A DNA stretch of 64,000 nt from Polyangiaceae bacterium (lineage in GTDB: Bacteria > Myxococcota_A > Polyangia > Polyangiales > Polyangiaceae), in assembly GCA_025936045.1 (NCBI GenBank), contig JAICUB010000001.1, forward strand, positions 62,001 to 126,000. The letters are read 5' to 3'. Under the pieces are notes generated by a model. That model was not told where the DNA came from and did not search any database. It worked only from the letters and a program-made list of their open reading frames with translations. Position numbers and translations under genes: made by a program. Of the stretch, positions 44,254 through 52,472 are shown piece after piece (within the stretch, counting starts at the first letter, position 1; every line of letters starts with the position of its first letter).

Positions 44254-44909
44254 TCGTTTCGTGCTCCGAAGCGGCCGTCCAGGAGCTCGCACATCCGCGC
44301 ATCACCCTCGATCCAACCGGACAGCCGCTGCGTTGCGTGCGTGAGCGATCGCTTCACGGTCGAGGAAGAGATGCGCATCGTGGCCGCGATCTCCTCGACG
44401 GTCATGGATTCCACGCGCCGGAGGACGAACACGACCCTGTCGCGCGGGGAAAGTCGGTCGAGCAGGAGGTAGAACCGGCTCAGCAAGGCGCGGGCTTCGT
44501 GATCCGGCGTCGAATGCCGGAGATCGACCAACGTTTCGGGTGGGCGGAAGGACAGCCAGGCGCGGATACGCCGGTACCTGAGCTCGGATTTGAGCGTACG
44601 GACGGCAATCGAGTAGACGAAGCTACGCAGGCTTTCGGCGTCACGCAGCGTCGCCGCTCGCCGCAGCAGGCGAGCAAACACCTCCTGCGTGAGGTCCTCG
44701 GCGTCGCTCTTCGAGCCGAGCGCGCGTCCGGCCATCGCGAGAACCAGAGGCGCGAAGCGATGCCAGGCCAGGGTAAGGGCCCAGTCCTCGCCGCCGGCCA
44801 AGCCGCGGGCAAGCTCGGCATCGTCAATCTCTCCGTGGGGTTGACTGACTACGAGCGCGAGCGGGACGCGCGCGGAACCCGATTGGGGAGGGACGAGGCG
44901 CATGGCCAT
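44250..44909 (-). CDS. ECF RNA polymerase sigma factor of the FecR operon
   Basis: A 219-residue sigma-70 family protein. Region 2: WHRFAPLVLAMAGRALGSKS, DAEDLTQEVFARLLRRAATL, SLRSFVYSIAVRTLKSELRY. Region 4: LSPRDRVVFVLRRVESMTVE, EIAATMRISSSTVKRSLTHA. First gene of a four-gene coupled operon with FecR-like, membrane and pseudoesterase proteins. ATG 44909 or 44903 are both possible. Confidence 0.88.
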   Translation of the reverse strand: MAMRLVPPQSGSARVPLALVVSQPHGEIDDAELARGLAGGEDWALTLAWHRFAPLVLAMAGRALGSKSDAEDLTQEVFARLLRRAATLRDAESLRSFVYSIAVRTLKSELRYRRIRAWLSFRPPETLVDLRHSTPDHEARALLSRFYLLLDRLSPRDRVVFVLRRVESMTVEEIAATMRISSSTVKRSLTHATQRLSGWIEGDARMCELLDGRFGARNE

Positions 44910-44974
44910 CCGAGCAGTCGCAGCACCACGCCGAAACTGGTTCAGTTTCGCGAATACCGGTGGCGCGCTCGACC

Positions 44975-45000
44975 GAAAATAGGCCGCCCGGCCTATTTTC
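44975..45000. terminator. Perfect 11-bp hairpin at GH54 stop
   Basis: Arms gaaaataggcc and ggcctattttc with a 4-base loop. The stop codon of the GH54 gene is inside the arm. It separates the GH54 transcript from the sigma operon that follows on the same strand. On the minus strand the TTTT in the 3' arm gives it some intrinsic-terminator character. Confidence 0.6.
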
Positions 45001-46498
45001 CGTACTTCGCCGCGACGATGTTGCTCTGAAGCGCGCTGAGCGTGGCCGAGCTTGCGGCGCCGCTCGCCATGACGCCTTCGTAAAAGCGCCCGCCGGCGCT
45101 GTTGCTGTTGTCGCCGCCGATGCCGAGGATGATCGAGCCCTGCTTCGTCATCGGCACGTAGCCGCTCTTGTTCGGCCGAACACCGTCGTACATCGTCTTC
45201 AGCGTCCCGTTCGTCGCGTCGGCGCCGTAGAGCGCGAAGCGCCCCTTGTTGGCGTTCTGCGAGGCGACGTCGCCAATCAACACCGCGGTGACGAAGTCGT
45301 ACTTGAGCGGCGTGTTGGTCGAGATGTTCTGGTCCTGGTTATTTTCCCAGCCGGCGTAGAGGCCGTTCTCGAGATCCGCCATCACCCAGGGTCCGTTGGC
45401 GTGTCCGCCGGGCGACCCCGTGCCCCAGCTGACCCCGCCACCGAAATAAAGCGCTTCCATGGTGCCGTTGCCGTCGTCGTTGCCGGACGTTTCGGCGTTG
45501 CCGTAATCGAAGCAGCAGCCGTCGACCAAGTCCTTCTGGCTCGTCACCATGTATTGGGTTTCGGGTTGGTCGGCGGTGGCCGTGGCCGTCGCCTTCGAAT
45601 GGTCGCAACCTTTGCACCCGGCGCGGTAGCCCATGCCCGGCTTGACGAGGACTCCGTACACGGAGTGTCCGCCGAGCGTCGTCTTGAGATCCGCAGCGTT
45701 CGCGGGCTTGTCAGGGCTTTTGACGGTCCCTCCCGCGGGAGCAACCTTGAGATCGTTGCCGTTCGGCGTCTGGTCGTAAATGATCGAGATCGTGCAGGTG
45801 CCGCCGCTGCAGAACGAATCCTGTAAGGCCGCGTCCGCATAGCCACTGACCGAGCCGATGTCTTTGGTCATGCCGCTCGTGCATGAATTGGGTCCGGTCC
45901 CCGCGGTGCCTTTGCACACTTGATAGAGCGGGCCCTCGTAAGCCGGATAGAGCACGCGCGTGGTGCTGTGGGCCGCCGCGCACGTGTTGCCGGCCGCTGC
46001 GAGCACGCCGCACACCGTTTCGGTCGCGCCCGCACCGGCGCTGCCCGCCGAACCTGCGGCGGCGCCGCCGGCCATGCCGTTGCCCGCCATGCCGCCGCTG
46101 CCGGCCATCCCGCCGCCACCGCTTCTGCCGCCCAGGTTTCCGCGGCCGCCGCGGCCCCCTTCGGCGAGCGCGCCGCCGCCGCCGCCCCGCGTGGGGCTCG
46201 TTCCTCCACTGCCGGACAGGCCGCCGCTCGCATTGCTCGCGCCTCCGCTGCCCGCGTTATTTCCTCCGCCCATCGCGGAGCCGCCGGCACCGGGACTGGT
46301 TCCCGCCGCCGCTCCGCTGCCTCCGCCTCCCGAGATGCCACTACTGCCTGCGTGGCCGCCTACTCCCGGGCTGCTTCCGCCCGTTGCGCCGGCACTGGTG
46401 CCGCCGTTCCCAGTCGGAGTCGTCGAAGGCGAGCTGCACGCCATGGCGACGAACGAAATGGCCCCGAGCACGGGAACAATCGAGCGAAACCTCTTCAT
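44993..46498 (-). CDS. GH54 alpha-L-arabinofuranosidase lipoprotein, second copy
   Basis: A 501-residue lipoprotein (ISFVAMAC), Gly/Ala/Ser linker to about residue 165, then a GH54 domain: AAAGNTCAAAHSTTRVLYPA, EGPLYQVCKGTAG, CCFDYGNAETSGNDDG, nucleophile Glu348 in GNGTMEALYFG, acid/base Asp in GIGGDNSNSAG. It has extra Cys pairs not seen in the copy at 35279 and is the more divergent of the two. No CBM42. The upstream GH27 gene (same strand) stops 33 bases before it, so the two may be co-transcribed. Removes arabinose from arabinoxylan or arabinan. Confidence 0.9.
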   Translation of the reverse strand: MKRFRSIVPVLGAISFVAMACSSPSTTPTGNGGTSAGATGGSSPGVGGHAGSSGISGGGGSGAAAGTSPGAGGSAMGGGNNAGSGGASNASGGLSGSGGTSPTRGGGGGALAEGGRGGRGNLGGRSGGGGMAGSGGMAGNGMAGGAAAGSAGSAGAGATETVCGVLAAAGNTCAAAHSTTRVLYPAYEGPLYQVCKGTAGTGPNSCTSGMTKDIGSVSGYADAALQDSFCSGGTCTISIIYDQTPNGNDLKVAPAGGTVKSPDKPANAADLKTTLGGHSVYGVLVKPGMGYRAGCKGCDHSKATATATADQPETQYMVTSQKDLVDGCCFDYGNAETSGNDDGNGTMEALYFGGGVSWGTGSPGGHANGPWVMADLENGLYAGWENNQDQNISTNTPLKYDFVTAVLIGDVASQNANKGRFALYGADATNGTLKTMYDGVRPNKSGYVPMTKQGSIILGIGGDNSNSAGGRFYEGVMASGAASSATLSALQSNIVAAKYGK

Positions 46499-46530
46499 CC
46501 TTTCAAATCTCACAAGTCCGCGTTGAAACG

Positions 46531-48075
46531 TCAACCCGAGCTTACGATCTTGAGCAGCGCGATCCCGTGGGAGGGCACGTTGCTCGCGGTATAGGAATCG
46601 TTGAACGAGCCTAGATCGGTCTGTGAGTACAAGTCGCGAACCAGAGCCGCGCCCGCAGGCAGCCCAAGCTGGCTAAAGCTCACGGTAATCGAGGCCGCGC
46701 TGCCGGAGCGATTGAAGAGGGCGACGGCGCGCGTGTTGGTCCCCGCGAGCGGCCTCGACCAAACCTCGAGGTTCGCCGCCGGCGTCGCTACCACCGTCGC
46801 CTGCTTGCCGAGCGCATCCTGGTCGACGGCGATGACGTCGGGGTTCGTCAGGATCGCTTTCGTCGTGGCGCTCATCGAACGAAGATCATTGCCCGTGATG
46901 AGCGGCGCCGCGAGCATCGCCCACATGCCGAAATGGGACTTGTCCTCGTCCGCAGACATTCCGCGCCCGACCTCGAGCATGTCGGGATCGTTCCAGTGGC
47001 CTGGACCTGCATAGGGAGCGAGCGGCTTGTCGTAATCGATGAGGCCGGTGAACGAGCCCCAGTTGGCGCTGATGTCGAACTCGATGCGCCACATGTTCGC
47101 GACGTGCACCAAATCGACCGAGCAGCTCGGTGGCACGCATTGACCGTATCCGTAAAACGGGTTCACGCTGTAGAAGATGGGGCGTCCCGTCGCGAGGAGC
47201 GCGTCGTGCATCTTCGCGAAGCTCGCCATCTGGCCCTGGCAGAGGTCGTACTTCAGGTAATCCACCCCCCACGACGCGAACGTCTGTGCGTCCTGCGATT
47301 CGTGTCCGAGGCCGCCGGTTTTTCCCGCGCACGTGGTGTTGGACGGCGTCTCGTAGATTCCGAGCTTGAGTCCCTTGCCGTGCACGTAGTCGGCGAGCGC
47401 GGGGATGCCGTCGGGGAACTTGCTCTTGTCCCACTGGAGGACGCCGCTCGAGTCACGCCCGCTCATCCAGCAGTCGTCGATGTTCACGTAGTCGTAGCCG
47501 ACCGCCGCCATGCCGCTCGAGACCATGGCGTCGGCGACACCCTTGAGCAGCGACTCGCTCGGATTGCATCCGAACTGATTCCACGAGTTCCAACCCATGG
47601 GCGGCGTGGCGCCGACGATCATCGGACCGGATCCAGCTGCTCCAGCCATCGAGCCCCCGGCGCCACTCCCGCCGCCGGTGCCACTGGCACCCCCGGCGCC
47701 ACTCGCGTTGCGTCCAGCGGCTCCCCCGACATGCCCGCCCGCTCCCGCAACGTGGCCGCCCATTCCCGTCTGACCACCGCTCTCCGCGCGGCCGCCGCTC
47801 GAGGTTCCGCCGCTCGTTCCGCTCATGCCGCCGCCCGCCGCCCCGTTGCCACCGGAACCACCCCCGGCAAGCGCGATCGCTCCGCCGCTACCCGCACTGG
47901 AGCCCCCGGCGCCACGTCCGCCGACCGCCACATTTCCTCCGCTGCCGGCCGCGACGCCCGCGCCGCCACCGAGCGCCGAGGCTCCGTTCCCCGCTCCTGA
48001 CTGCCCCGCAGTTCCAGGCGTGTTGCCCCCAGCACAGCCAGCGACGAGGAGCGCCGTCGTGAGCGTCTTTCTCAT
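46531..48075 (-). CDS. GH27 alpha-galactosidase lipoprotein
   Basis: A 514-residue lipoprotein (LLVAGC), Gly/Ala/Ser linker to about residue 150, then a GH27 TIM barrel starting TPPMGWNSWNQFGCN. Nucleophile Asp is near 276 (VDYLKYDLCQG), acid/base Asp near 365 (GHWNDPDMLEVG). YVNIDDCWMSGRD and MWAMLAAPLITGNDL are further family marks, and a C-terminal beta-sandwich closes the protein. Cleaves alpha-1,6-galactose from galactomannan or related side chains. Stop is 33 bases before the GH54 start. Confidence 0.93.
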   Translation of the reverse strand: MRKTLTTALLVAGCAGGNTPGTAGQSGAGNGASALGGGAGVAAGSGGNVAVGGRGAGGSSAGSGGAIALAGGGSGGNGAAGGGMSGTSGGTSSGGRAESGGQTGMGGHVAGAGGHVGGAAGRNASGAGGASGTGGGSGAGGSMAGAAGSGPMIVGATPPMGWNSWNQFGCNPSESLLKGVADAMVSSGMAAVGYDYVNIDDCWMSGRDSSGVLQWDKSKFPDGIPALADYVHGKGLKLGIYETPSNTTCAGKTGGLGHESQDAQTFASWGVDYLKYDLCQGQMASFAKMHDALLATGRPIFYSVNPFYGYGQCVPPSCSVDLVHVANMWRIEFDISANWGSFTGLIDYDKPLAPYAGPGHWNDPDMLEVGRGMSADEDKSHFGMWAMLAAPLITGNDLRSMSATTKAILTNPDVIAVDQDALGKQATVVATPAANLEVWSRPLAGTNTRAVALFNRSGSAASITVSFSQLGLPAGAALVRDLYSQTDLGSFNDSYTASNVPSHGIALLKIVSSG

Positions 48076-48129
48076 TGGTCAGCAGTGGCGGAATGAGAAC
48101 GTTTCCATCTTCCGGACGACGTTTCACTT

Positions 48130-49413
48130 TTGCTGACCGATTTTTCGACGGACGCGCAACTCTGGCATCACTGCGGACTCGTCCTCTTGCGTACCTACGA
48201 TCCCCAACCGTTTTTCGTCCGCCTGAGGAACGTCCTCTTCGTCGCCGTTGCGCTCGGATGCACTGGTGCGGGTAGTGACGAGCCTCCGCCCTCGAACGCG
48301 GCTGGAGGCAACCCACCGAACGCGGGGGGTATGTCGTCATCGAGCGCTGGAGTTCCGAGCGGCGGCCGCTCGAGTGGCAGCGGCGGCACACCGACTTCCG
48401 GCGGCAGCGGGCTCGGGGGGACAGCGGGTGCGGACGGCACGGTGGGAGGCGCGGGCGCGCTTCCCGCCGCTGGCTCGCGTTCCGACGGTAGCGGCGGTTC
48501 ACCCGCGTCCGGAGGAAGCGCGAATCCCGGCGGCTCCGGCGCTCAGGGCGGAGCAGCAGCGGGCGCGGGCGGCCGGTCGCAGGGTGGCGGCGGGCAAGCC
48601 GGCGCTCGGAATAGCTCGGGCGGCCGAGCCGGCGCTTCGGGCCTGGGCGGCGCGCAGAACGCGGGCGGAACGGCGGGCGGCAGCGGATCCATCGACACGA
48701 AGAACGTGACGGCGGCGTGTCCGGGCGCGGTTCCCGCCGGCATCACGTCGGTCTGGTGCTCGTGTGATCAATGGGCTGAAAAGACGAGCGGCAGTTTCAC
48801 CTACTACAACGACATTTGGGGCACGGGTCCCGGCCCGCAGTGCATTTGGCTCGGGGACTCGGGCGCGTGGGGCCTCGCTTCGCAACATCCGACGACGAGC
48901 GGCATCAAGTCGTACCCGAACGTTTCGCTCTCTCCCCAGAAAGCAATCTCGAGCTTCAGCACGTACACGAGTAGCTTCGAAGTGAACGTGCCGAGCGGCG
49001 GCGCTTACGAGACGGCCTACGATCTATGGGTCAAAGGCGCTACCTCCGCGCGCATCGAGATCATGCTGTGGATGACGTATCAGGGAGGCGTCCAGCCGAT
49101 CGCCAAATCTTACGACGGCTCGGGGGCGGTGGCAGATGTGACCAATGTCACCGTGGGCGGACATACGTGGAATGTCTACTACGGGTCGAACGGCGCCAAT
49201 GACGTCGCGTCCTTCCTGCGCACGAGCACCACGAGCGCCGGCACGGTCGACATCAAGGCGATCCTCGCGTGGCTCATCGCCAACAACGCGTCGAGCTACG
49301 CCAAATTCGACGCGGGCTACACGCTCGACCAGGTCCAGTTCGGCCACGAGATCACCTCCGACGGCGCCACCCAGGCCTACGTGACCAAGAGCTTCTCCGT
49401 CACGTCCAATTGA
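48130..49413 (+). CDS. GH12 endo-beta-glucanase/xyloglucanase lipoprotein
   Basis: Up to 427 residues; the start is uncertain because the frame opens with TTG and no good ATG/GTG precedes the signal (VLFVAVALGC lipobox near residue 42). After a Gly/Ala/Ser linker (to about 195) comes a GH12 jelly roll: CSCDQWAEKTSGSFTYYNDI, nucleophile Glu310 in RIEIMLWMTYQGG, and acid/base Glu407 in VQFGHEITSDG. GH12 enzymes cut beta-1,4-glucan or xyloglucan. It diverges from the GH27 gene with only 54 bases between them. Confidence 0.87.
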   Translation: MLTDFSTDAQLWHHCGLVLLRTYDPQPFFVRLRNVLFVAVALGCTGAGSDEPPPSNAAGGNPPNAGGMSSSSAGVPSGGRSSGSGGTPTSGGSGLGGTAGADGTVGGAGALPAAGSRSDGSGGSPASGGSANPGGSGAQGGAAAGAGGRSQGGGGQAGARNSSGGRAGASGLGGAQNAGGTAGGSGSIDTKNVTAACPGAVPAGITSVWCSCDQWAEKTSGSFTYYNDIWGTGPGPQCIWLGDSGAWGLASQHPTTSGIKSYPNVSLSPQKAISSFSTYTSSFEVNVPSGGAYETAYDLWVKGATSARIEIMLWMTYQGGVQPIAKSYDGSGAVADVTNVTVGGHTWNVYYGSNGANDVASFLRTSTTSAGTVDIKAILAWLIANNASSYAKFDAGYTLDQVQFGHEITSDGATQAYVTKSFSVTSN

Positions 49414-49535
49414 ATCCCCGCGGCGCTGCCGCTTGCGAAGCCCGAGCGGCGCTCGCCGCCATTCGGGCGGGTTTTCTCGCCGGCTCGAATTGCGAGTGAC
49501 AACCTCGCGGCTAGGCACCAAAACTAGAGACGCCC

Positions 49536-50369
49536 ATGCCCCGCCCTGATGTCCGAACGCTCGGGCGCGCTCGCTCCGCGAAGCGCGTGGGCGTCGTCCT
49601 TTCGCTCTGCGTCGCAGCAGGCGCGTGCGAGCCGAAGCTCGTGGTGGGCTCGTGGAGTTGCCCCACACCGGCGCGATCTGCGGAGGCGGACGGCGGCATG
49701 CTGACGCCAGTTACCGATCCCATTTTAATTCCGTGGTCGACCGGGTTCGAAACCGGCCTTTGCGATTGGGACCGGGCCCAGGGGTTTTGTTACAGCGATC
49801 CGGGCGCCACGATCGAGCTTGCCTCGTCACCGACGCACGACGGAAAGAAGTCGCTCGCGTTCACGGTCACGCCCGGCGACACGGCGGCGCGGCAAGCGCG
49901 CTGCGTGCGTGAGGGCATGCTGCCCGAGGAGGCGGTGTACGGCGCGTGGTACTACGTGCCGGAGTTCGCGACGAACAGCGGGAACTGGAATCTGATGCAT
50001 TTTCAGGGGGGCGATCCGGGGGCGAGCATCGGAAATTGGTGGGACGTGTCCCTGGTCAACGCCAGCCACGGCCTGGTCGCCCAGGCGGTCAACTACGTCG
50101 GCCAGCAGCCCCAGCGGCCGCTGGTCTACAAATCCTCGAGCGAAATCCCGATTGCCCAGTGGTTCCACCTCGAATTTCGCTGGCGCCGGGCGGCCGACGC
50201 GACGGGGGAAATCGAGCTCCTTCAGGACGGCCAGCGGGTCGCGTACGCTTCGGAGATTGCCACGGACGACGCCGACTGGGGGCAGTGGTACGTAGGCAAC
50301 CTGGCGACTGCGCTCGACCAGCCGGACTCGACAGTCTACGTAGATGACGTTTCGATTCGGGCTCCTTAG
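49536..50369 (+). CDS. Jelly-roll (concanavalin-like) lipoprotein
   Basis: A 277-residue lipoprotein (SLCVAAGAC). From about residue 65 it resembles LamG/polysaccharide-lyase-like beta-sandwiches: STGFETGLCDWDRAQGFC, HDGKKSLAFTVTPGDTA, VYGAWYYVPEFATNSGNWNL, QWFHLEFRWRRAADATGEI, STVYVDDVSIRAP. No catalytic signature is certain, so it may be a glycan-binding protein or a lyase. It lacks the long Gly/Ser linker of the CAZymes. It overlaps the next gene by 26 bases, implying a shared function. Confidence 0.7.
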   Translation: MPRPDVRTLGRARSAKRVGVVLSLCVAAGACEPKLVVGSWSCPTPARSAEADGGMLTPVTDPILIPWSTGFETGLCDWDRAQGFCYSDPGATIELASSPTHDGKKSLAFTVTPGDTAARQARCVREGMLPEEAVYGAWYYVPEFATNSGNWNLMHFQGGDPGASIGNWWDVSLVNASHGLVAQAVNYVGQQPQRPLVYKSSSEIPIAQWFHLEFRWRRAADATGEIELLQDGQRVAYASEIATDDADWGQWYVGNLATALDQPDSTVYVDDVSIRAP

Positions 50370-51456
50370 CGTTGCACTCTCGACTCTCGCCACCTTGGTG
50401 GCACCGGCCGCGCGTGCGCAAACGTCCATCGAGCTCGTGTGGAACGCGCCGCCCGAGTGCCCACAAGAAGCGGCCGTGCGCGAACGTCTCAACGCGCTCG
50501 CCGGGAAGCAGACCCAGGTTCGTCGTCGTTTGCAGGCCCTCGGCCGCATCGAGCACGTCGGCAAGCGCTACCATCTGACCCTCAGCGTGCGCGAGCGAGA
50601 CTCCGTGCGAGAGCGCACGATGAATGCCGACTCGTGTGACGACCTCGCCGGGGCGGCCGCCGTCGCGCTCGGACTCTTGATTCGAAACGAGCGAGCTGCC
50701 GTGGGCGGCGACGATCATGCGAGCGGCACCGCGGCGGGGCAGGGATCGGAGGCGGGTTCGAGCAGCGAGGCGGCGGGGGCGGGCCATCGGAACGGAACGT
50801 CCGCCGAGACCACCTCGCCGTCGGCAGCAGCTCTCCCTGCCGCTCCTAGCAAAAAGGCATCGAGCGCAAGCGAAAATGCAAAACGCGACGAACGCGAAGA
50901 CGAAGTAGTCCCAGCGGGCATTACCCCGGCCGGAGAGCGCCATTGGCGCATCCTCCTGCGTGCACCCGTCGGCGCCCTCGCGCTCGGCAGGCTGCCGAAG
51001 CCGAGCGGCGGCATAGCGGCAGGGCTCGGTGCGTCCTACGACGAGTGGCGCGTCAATCTCACTGCGCGCGTCCTCGGAACGCAGACGATCGCCGCGAACA
51101 ACGCGTACGAAGCTGGCGCGCGGGTGGGTCACCGCGATCTCGAGCTCGCCATTTGTCGTGATTGGCGCGAAGGCCGCGCGGCGCTCGCTCCTTGCGTGAT
51201 CGCGGAACTACAGCGAGAAACTGCCCGCGGAAGGGGGCCGGACGTTAAGCCACAGCCGGTGACCGCGGTATCCCTAGTCGTCGCAGGTGGGGTCGACGCG
51301 CACCTGTTTCTCTTCGACTGGCTTTCGCTCGCGGCCACTGCGACGCTCGGGTTGGAAACGTCGCGGCCGCAATTGCAGGTCATTACAGCAGGGGATGTGA
51401 AAAAACTCGGCCCCATCGAGCTGTCATTCGGTCTTGGCCCTGAGTGGATTTTTTAA
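50344..51456 (+). CDS. Putative outer-membrane protein, myxobacterial type
   Basis: A 370-residue protein with a cleavable signal (LATLVAPAARAQT). Residues 25-120 form a soluble domain (ELVWNAPPECPQEAAVRERL, NADSCDDLAGAAAVALGLLI); 125-185 are a Ser/Ala/Gly-rich spacer; 190-370 show alternating strands (WRILLRAPVGALALG ... IELSFGLGPEWIF) like a small beta-barrel. The CPQEAAVRERLNAL opening is a pattern I associate with myxobacterial proteins coded beside sigma/anti-sigma pairs. Compare the protein at 41934. Confidence 0.6.
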   Translation: MTFRFGLLSVALSTLATLVAPAARAQTSIELVWNAPPECPQEAAVRERLNALAGKQTQVRRRLQALGRIEHVGKRYHLTLSVRERDSVRERTMNADSCDDLAGAAAVALGLLIRNERAAVGGDDHASGTAAGQGSEAGSSSEAAGAGHRNGTSAETTSPSAAALPAAPSKKASSASENAKRDEREDEVVPAGITPAGERHWRILLRAPVGALALGRLPKPSGGIAAGLGASYDEWRVNLTARVLGTQTIAANNAYEAGARVGHRDLELAICRDWREGRAALAPCVIAELQRETARGRGPDVKPQPVTAVSLVVAGGVDAHLFLFDWLSLAATATLGLETSRPQLQVITAGDVKKLGPIELSFGLGPEWIF

Positions 51457-51508
51457 CGGAGCGCTAGCCTAAAAACCACTGCCGGGGGTACGAACGACAA
51501 AGCAGGGA

Positions 51509-51536
51509 GCACCGGCGCCGCTGGCGGCACCGGTGC
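51509..51536. terminator. GC-rich hairpin between coupled genes
   Basis: Arms gcaccgg/ccggtgc with an inner cgcc/ggcg stem, a 3-base loop and a 3-base bulge. Lies 52 bases after the 50344 gene stop and 11 bases before the next start, so it could attenuate or end the transcript. Confidence 0.4.
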
Positions 51537-51546
51537 GCGTTGATTC

Positions 51547-52230
51547 ATGTCCGAGTTCCGTCCCGAGATACGAGCGCTGATGCAAGCTGGGCGAGCGGTT
51601 TTATTGCCGACGCCAGCTGATCGCGAGCGCGTGTTCGCGGCGCTCGCCGCCCGTCTCGGCTTCACGACGGAGCTCCCTCCGCCGCCTCTCGCCACGACGA
51701 AGGCCGTCGCGGGCTGGCAAGCGATCTCGGCACTGGCCCTCGGTGTCGTCGTCGCGACGCTCGCCACTTACACCGCGCTCTTTGCGAGTCACGAGCCGCC
51801 GTTGAGCGCGTCGGCGCTTCGAGTGACGGCGCCTGCTACGCCCGCCGGCACCGTCGGGGTTCCCGTAGCGTCGTTCCCGATCGAAGCGCCAACCGTCGCC
51901 ACGACGACCGTCGCTGCCGCTTCGTCCGACGTCGCGGCGAAGGTCCACGAGCGCCACACCGACTCGCTGAGCGAAGAAGTCGCGCTGCTCGGCCACGCCG
52001 AAACGGAACTTCACGCTGGTCGCTTCGCCAACGCACTCAAGCTCCTCGACCAACACGCCCGAACGTTCCCGCGCGGCGTGCTCGCGCAGGAACGCATCGC
52101 GGCTCGCGTGCACGCGTTGTGCGGCCTCGGCCGCGTCTCCGACGCGAACGGCGAGCTTGCGCGCGTGACGCCGGGTTCGCTGCAGGAGTCGTCGGCTCGC
52201 GAAGCGTGCGGTGGCGTGGTCGCGCGCTAG
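51547..52230 (+). CDS. Single-TM protein with TPR-like C terminus, anti-sigma-like
   Basis: A 227-residue protein. The N-terminal 50 residues are cytoplasmic (LMQAGRAVLLPTPADRERVF), one membrane helix follows (about 58-79), then a Thr/Ala/Pro-rich spacer and a C-terminal helical region (EVALLGHAETELHAGRFANA, LKLLDQHARTFPRGVLAQER) like TPR repeats. In myxobacteria such proteins often follow ECF sigma genes; here none is adjacent. An anti-sigma or signalling role is inference. Confidence 0.6.
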   Translation: MSEFRPEIRALMQAGRAVLLPTPADRERVFAALAARLGFTTELPPPPLATTKAVAGWQAISALALGVVVATLATYTALFASHEPPLSASALRVTAPATPAGTVGVPVASFPIEAPTVATTTVAAASSDVAAKVHERHTDSLSEEVALLGHAETELHAGRFANALKLLDQHARTFPRGVLAQERIAARVHALCGLGRVSDANGELARVTPGSLQESSAREACGGVVAR

Positions 52231-52244
52231 CAACGCGTCCGTTC

Positions 52245-52433
52245 CTAAAGCGGCTTACTGAGGAAAAGCAACCCGACGACACCTAGGCGCACGTCCGCGA
52301 GCAGAGTTCCGAGCGCTCTCTTTTTCGCTATGGGATCCCACGGTGTCTGCTCCAACGCGTTGAAGGGTTCCATCATGCTGAGCAGGAGTGCGAGATCCTG
52401 CTCACCGGCGAGATGAAGGCGAAGAGAGCTCAT
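52245..52433 (-). pseudogene. Truncated GNAT acetyltransferase remnant
   Basis: A 62-codon frame whose protein (LRLHLAGEQDLALLLSMMEP, WDPIAKKRALGTLLADVRLG) matches the N-terminal helices of GNAT-family acetyltransferases. It stops before the acetyl-CoA-binding core. Its 3' end lies 14 bases from the convergent gene end at 52230, as if the rest was deleted. Probably non-functional. Confidence 0.6.
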
Positions 52434-52472
52434 CCGAGTGAGTACGCCGGCGTCGGGCGTCGGTTACGGGGG

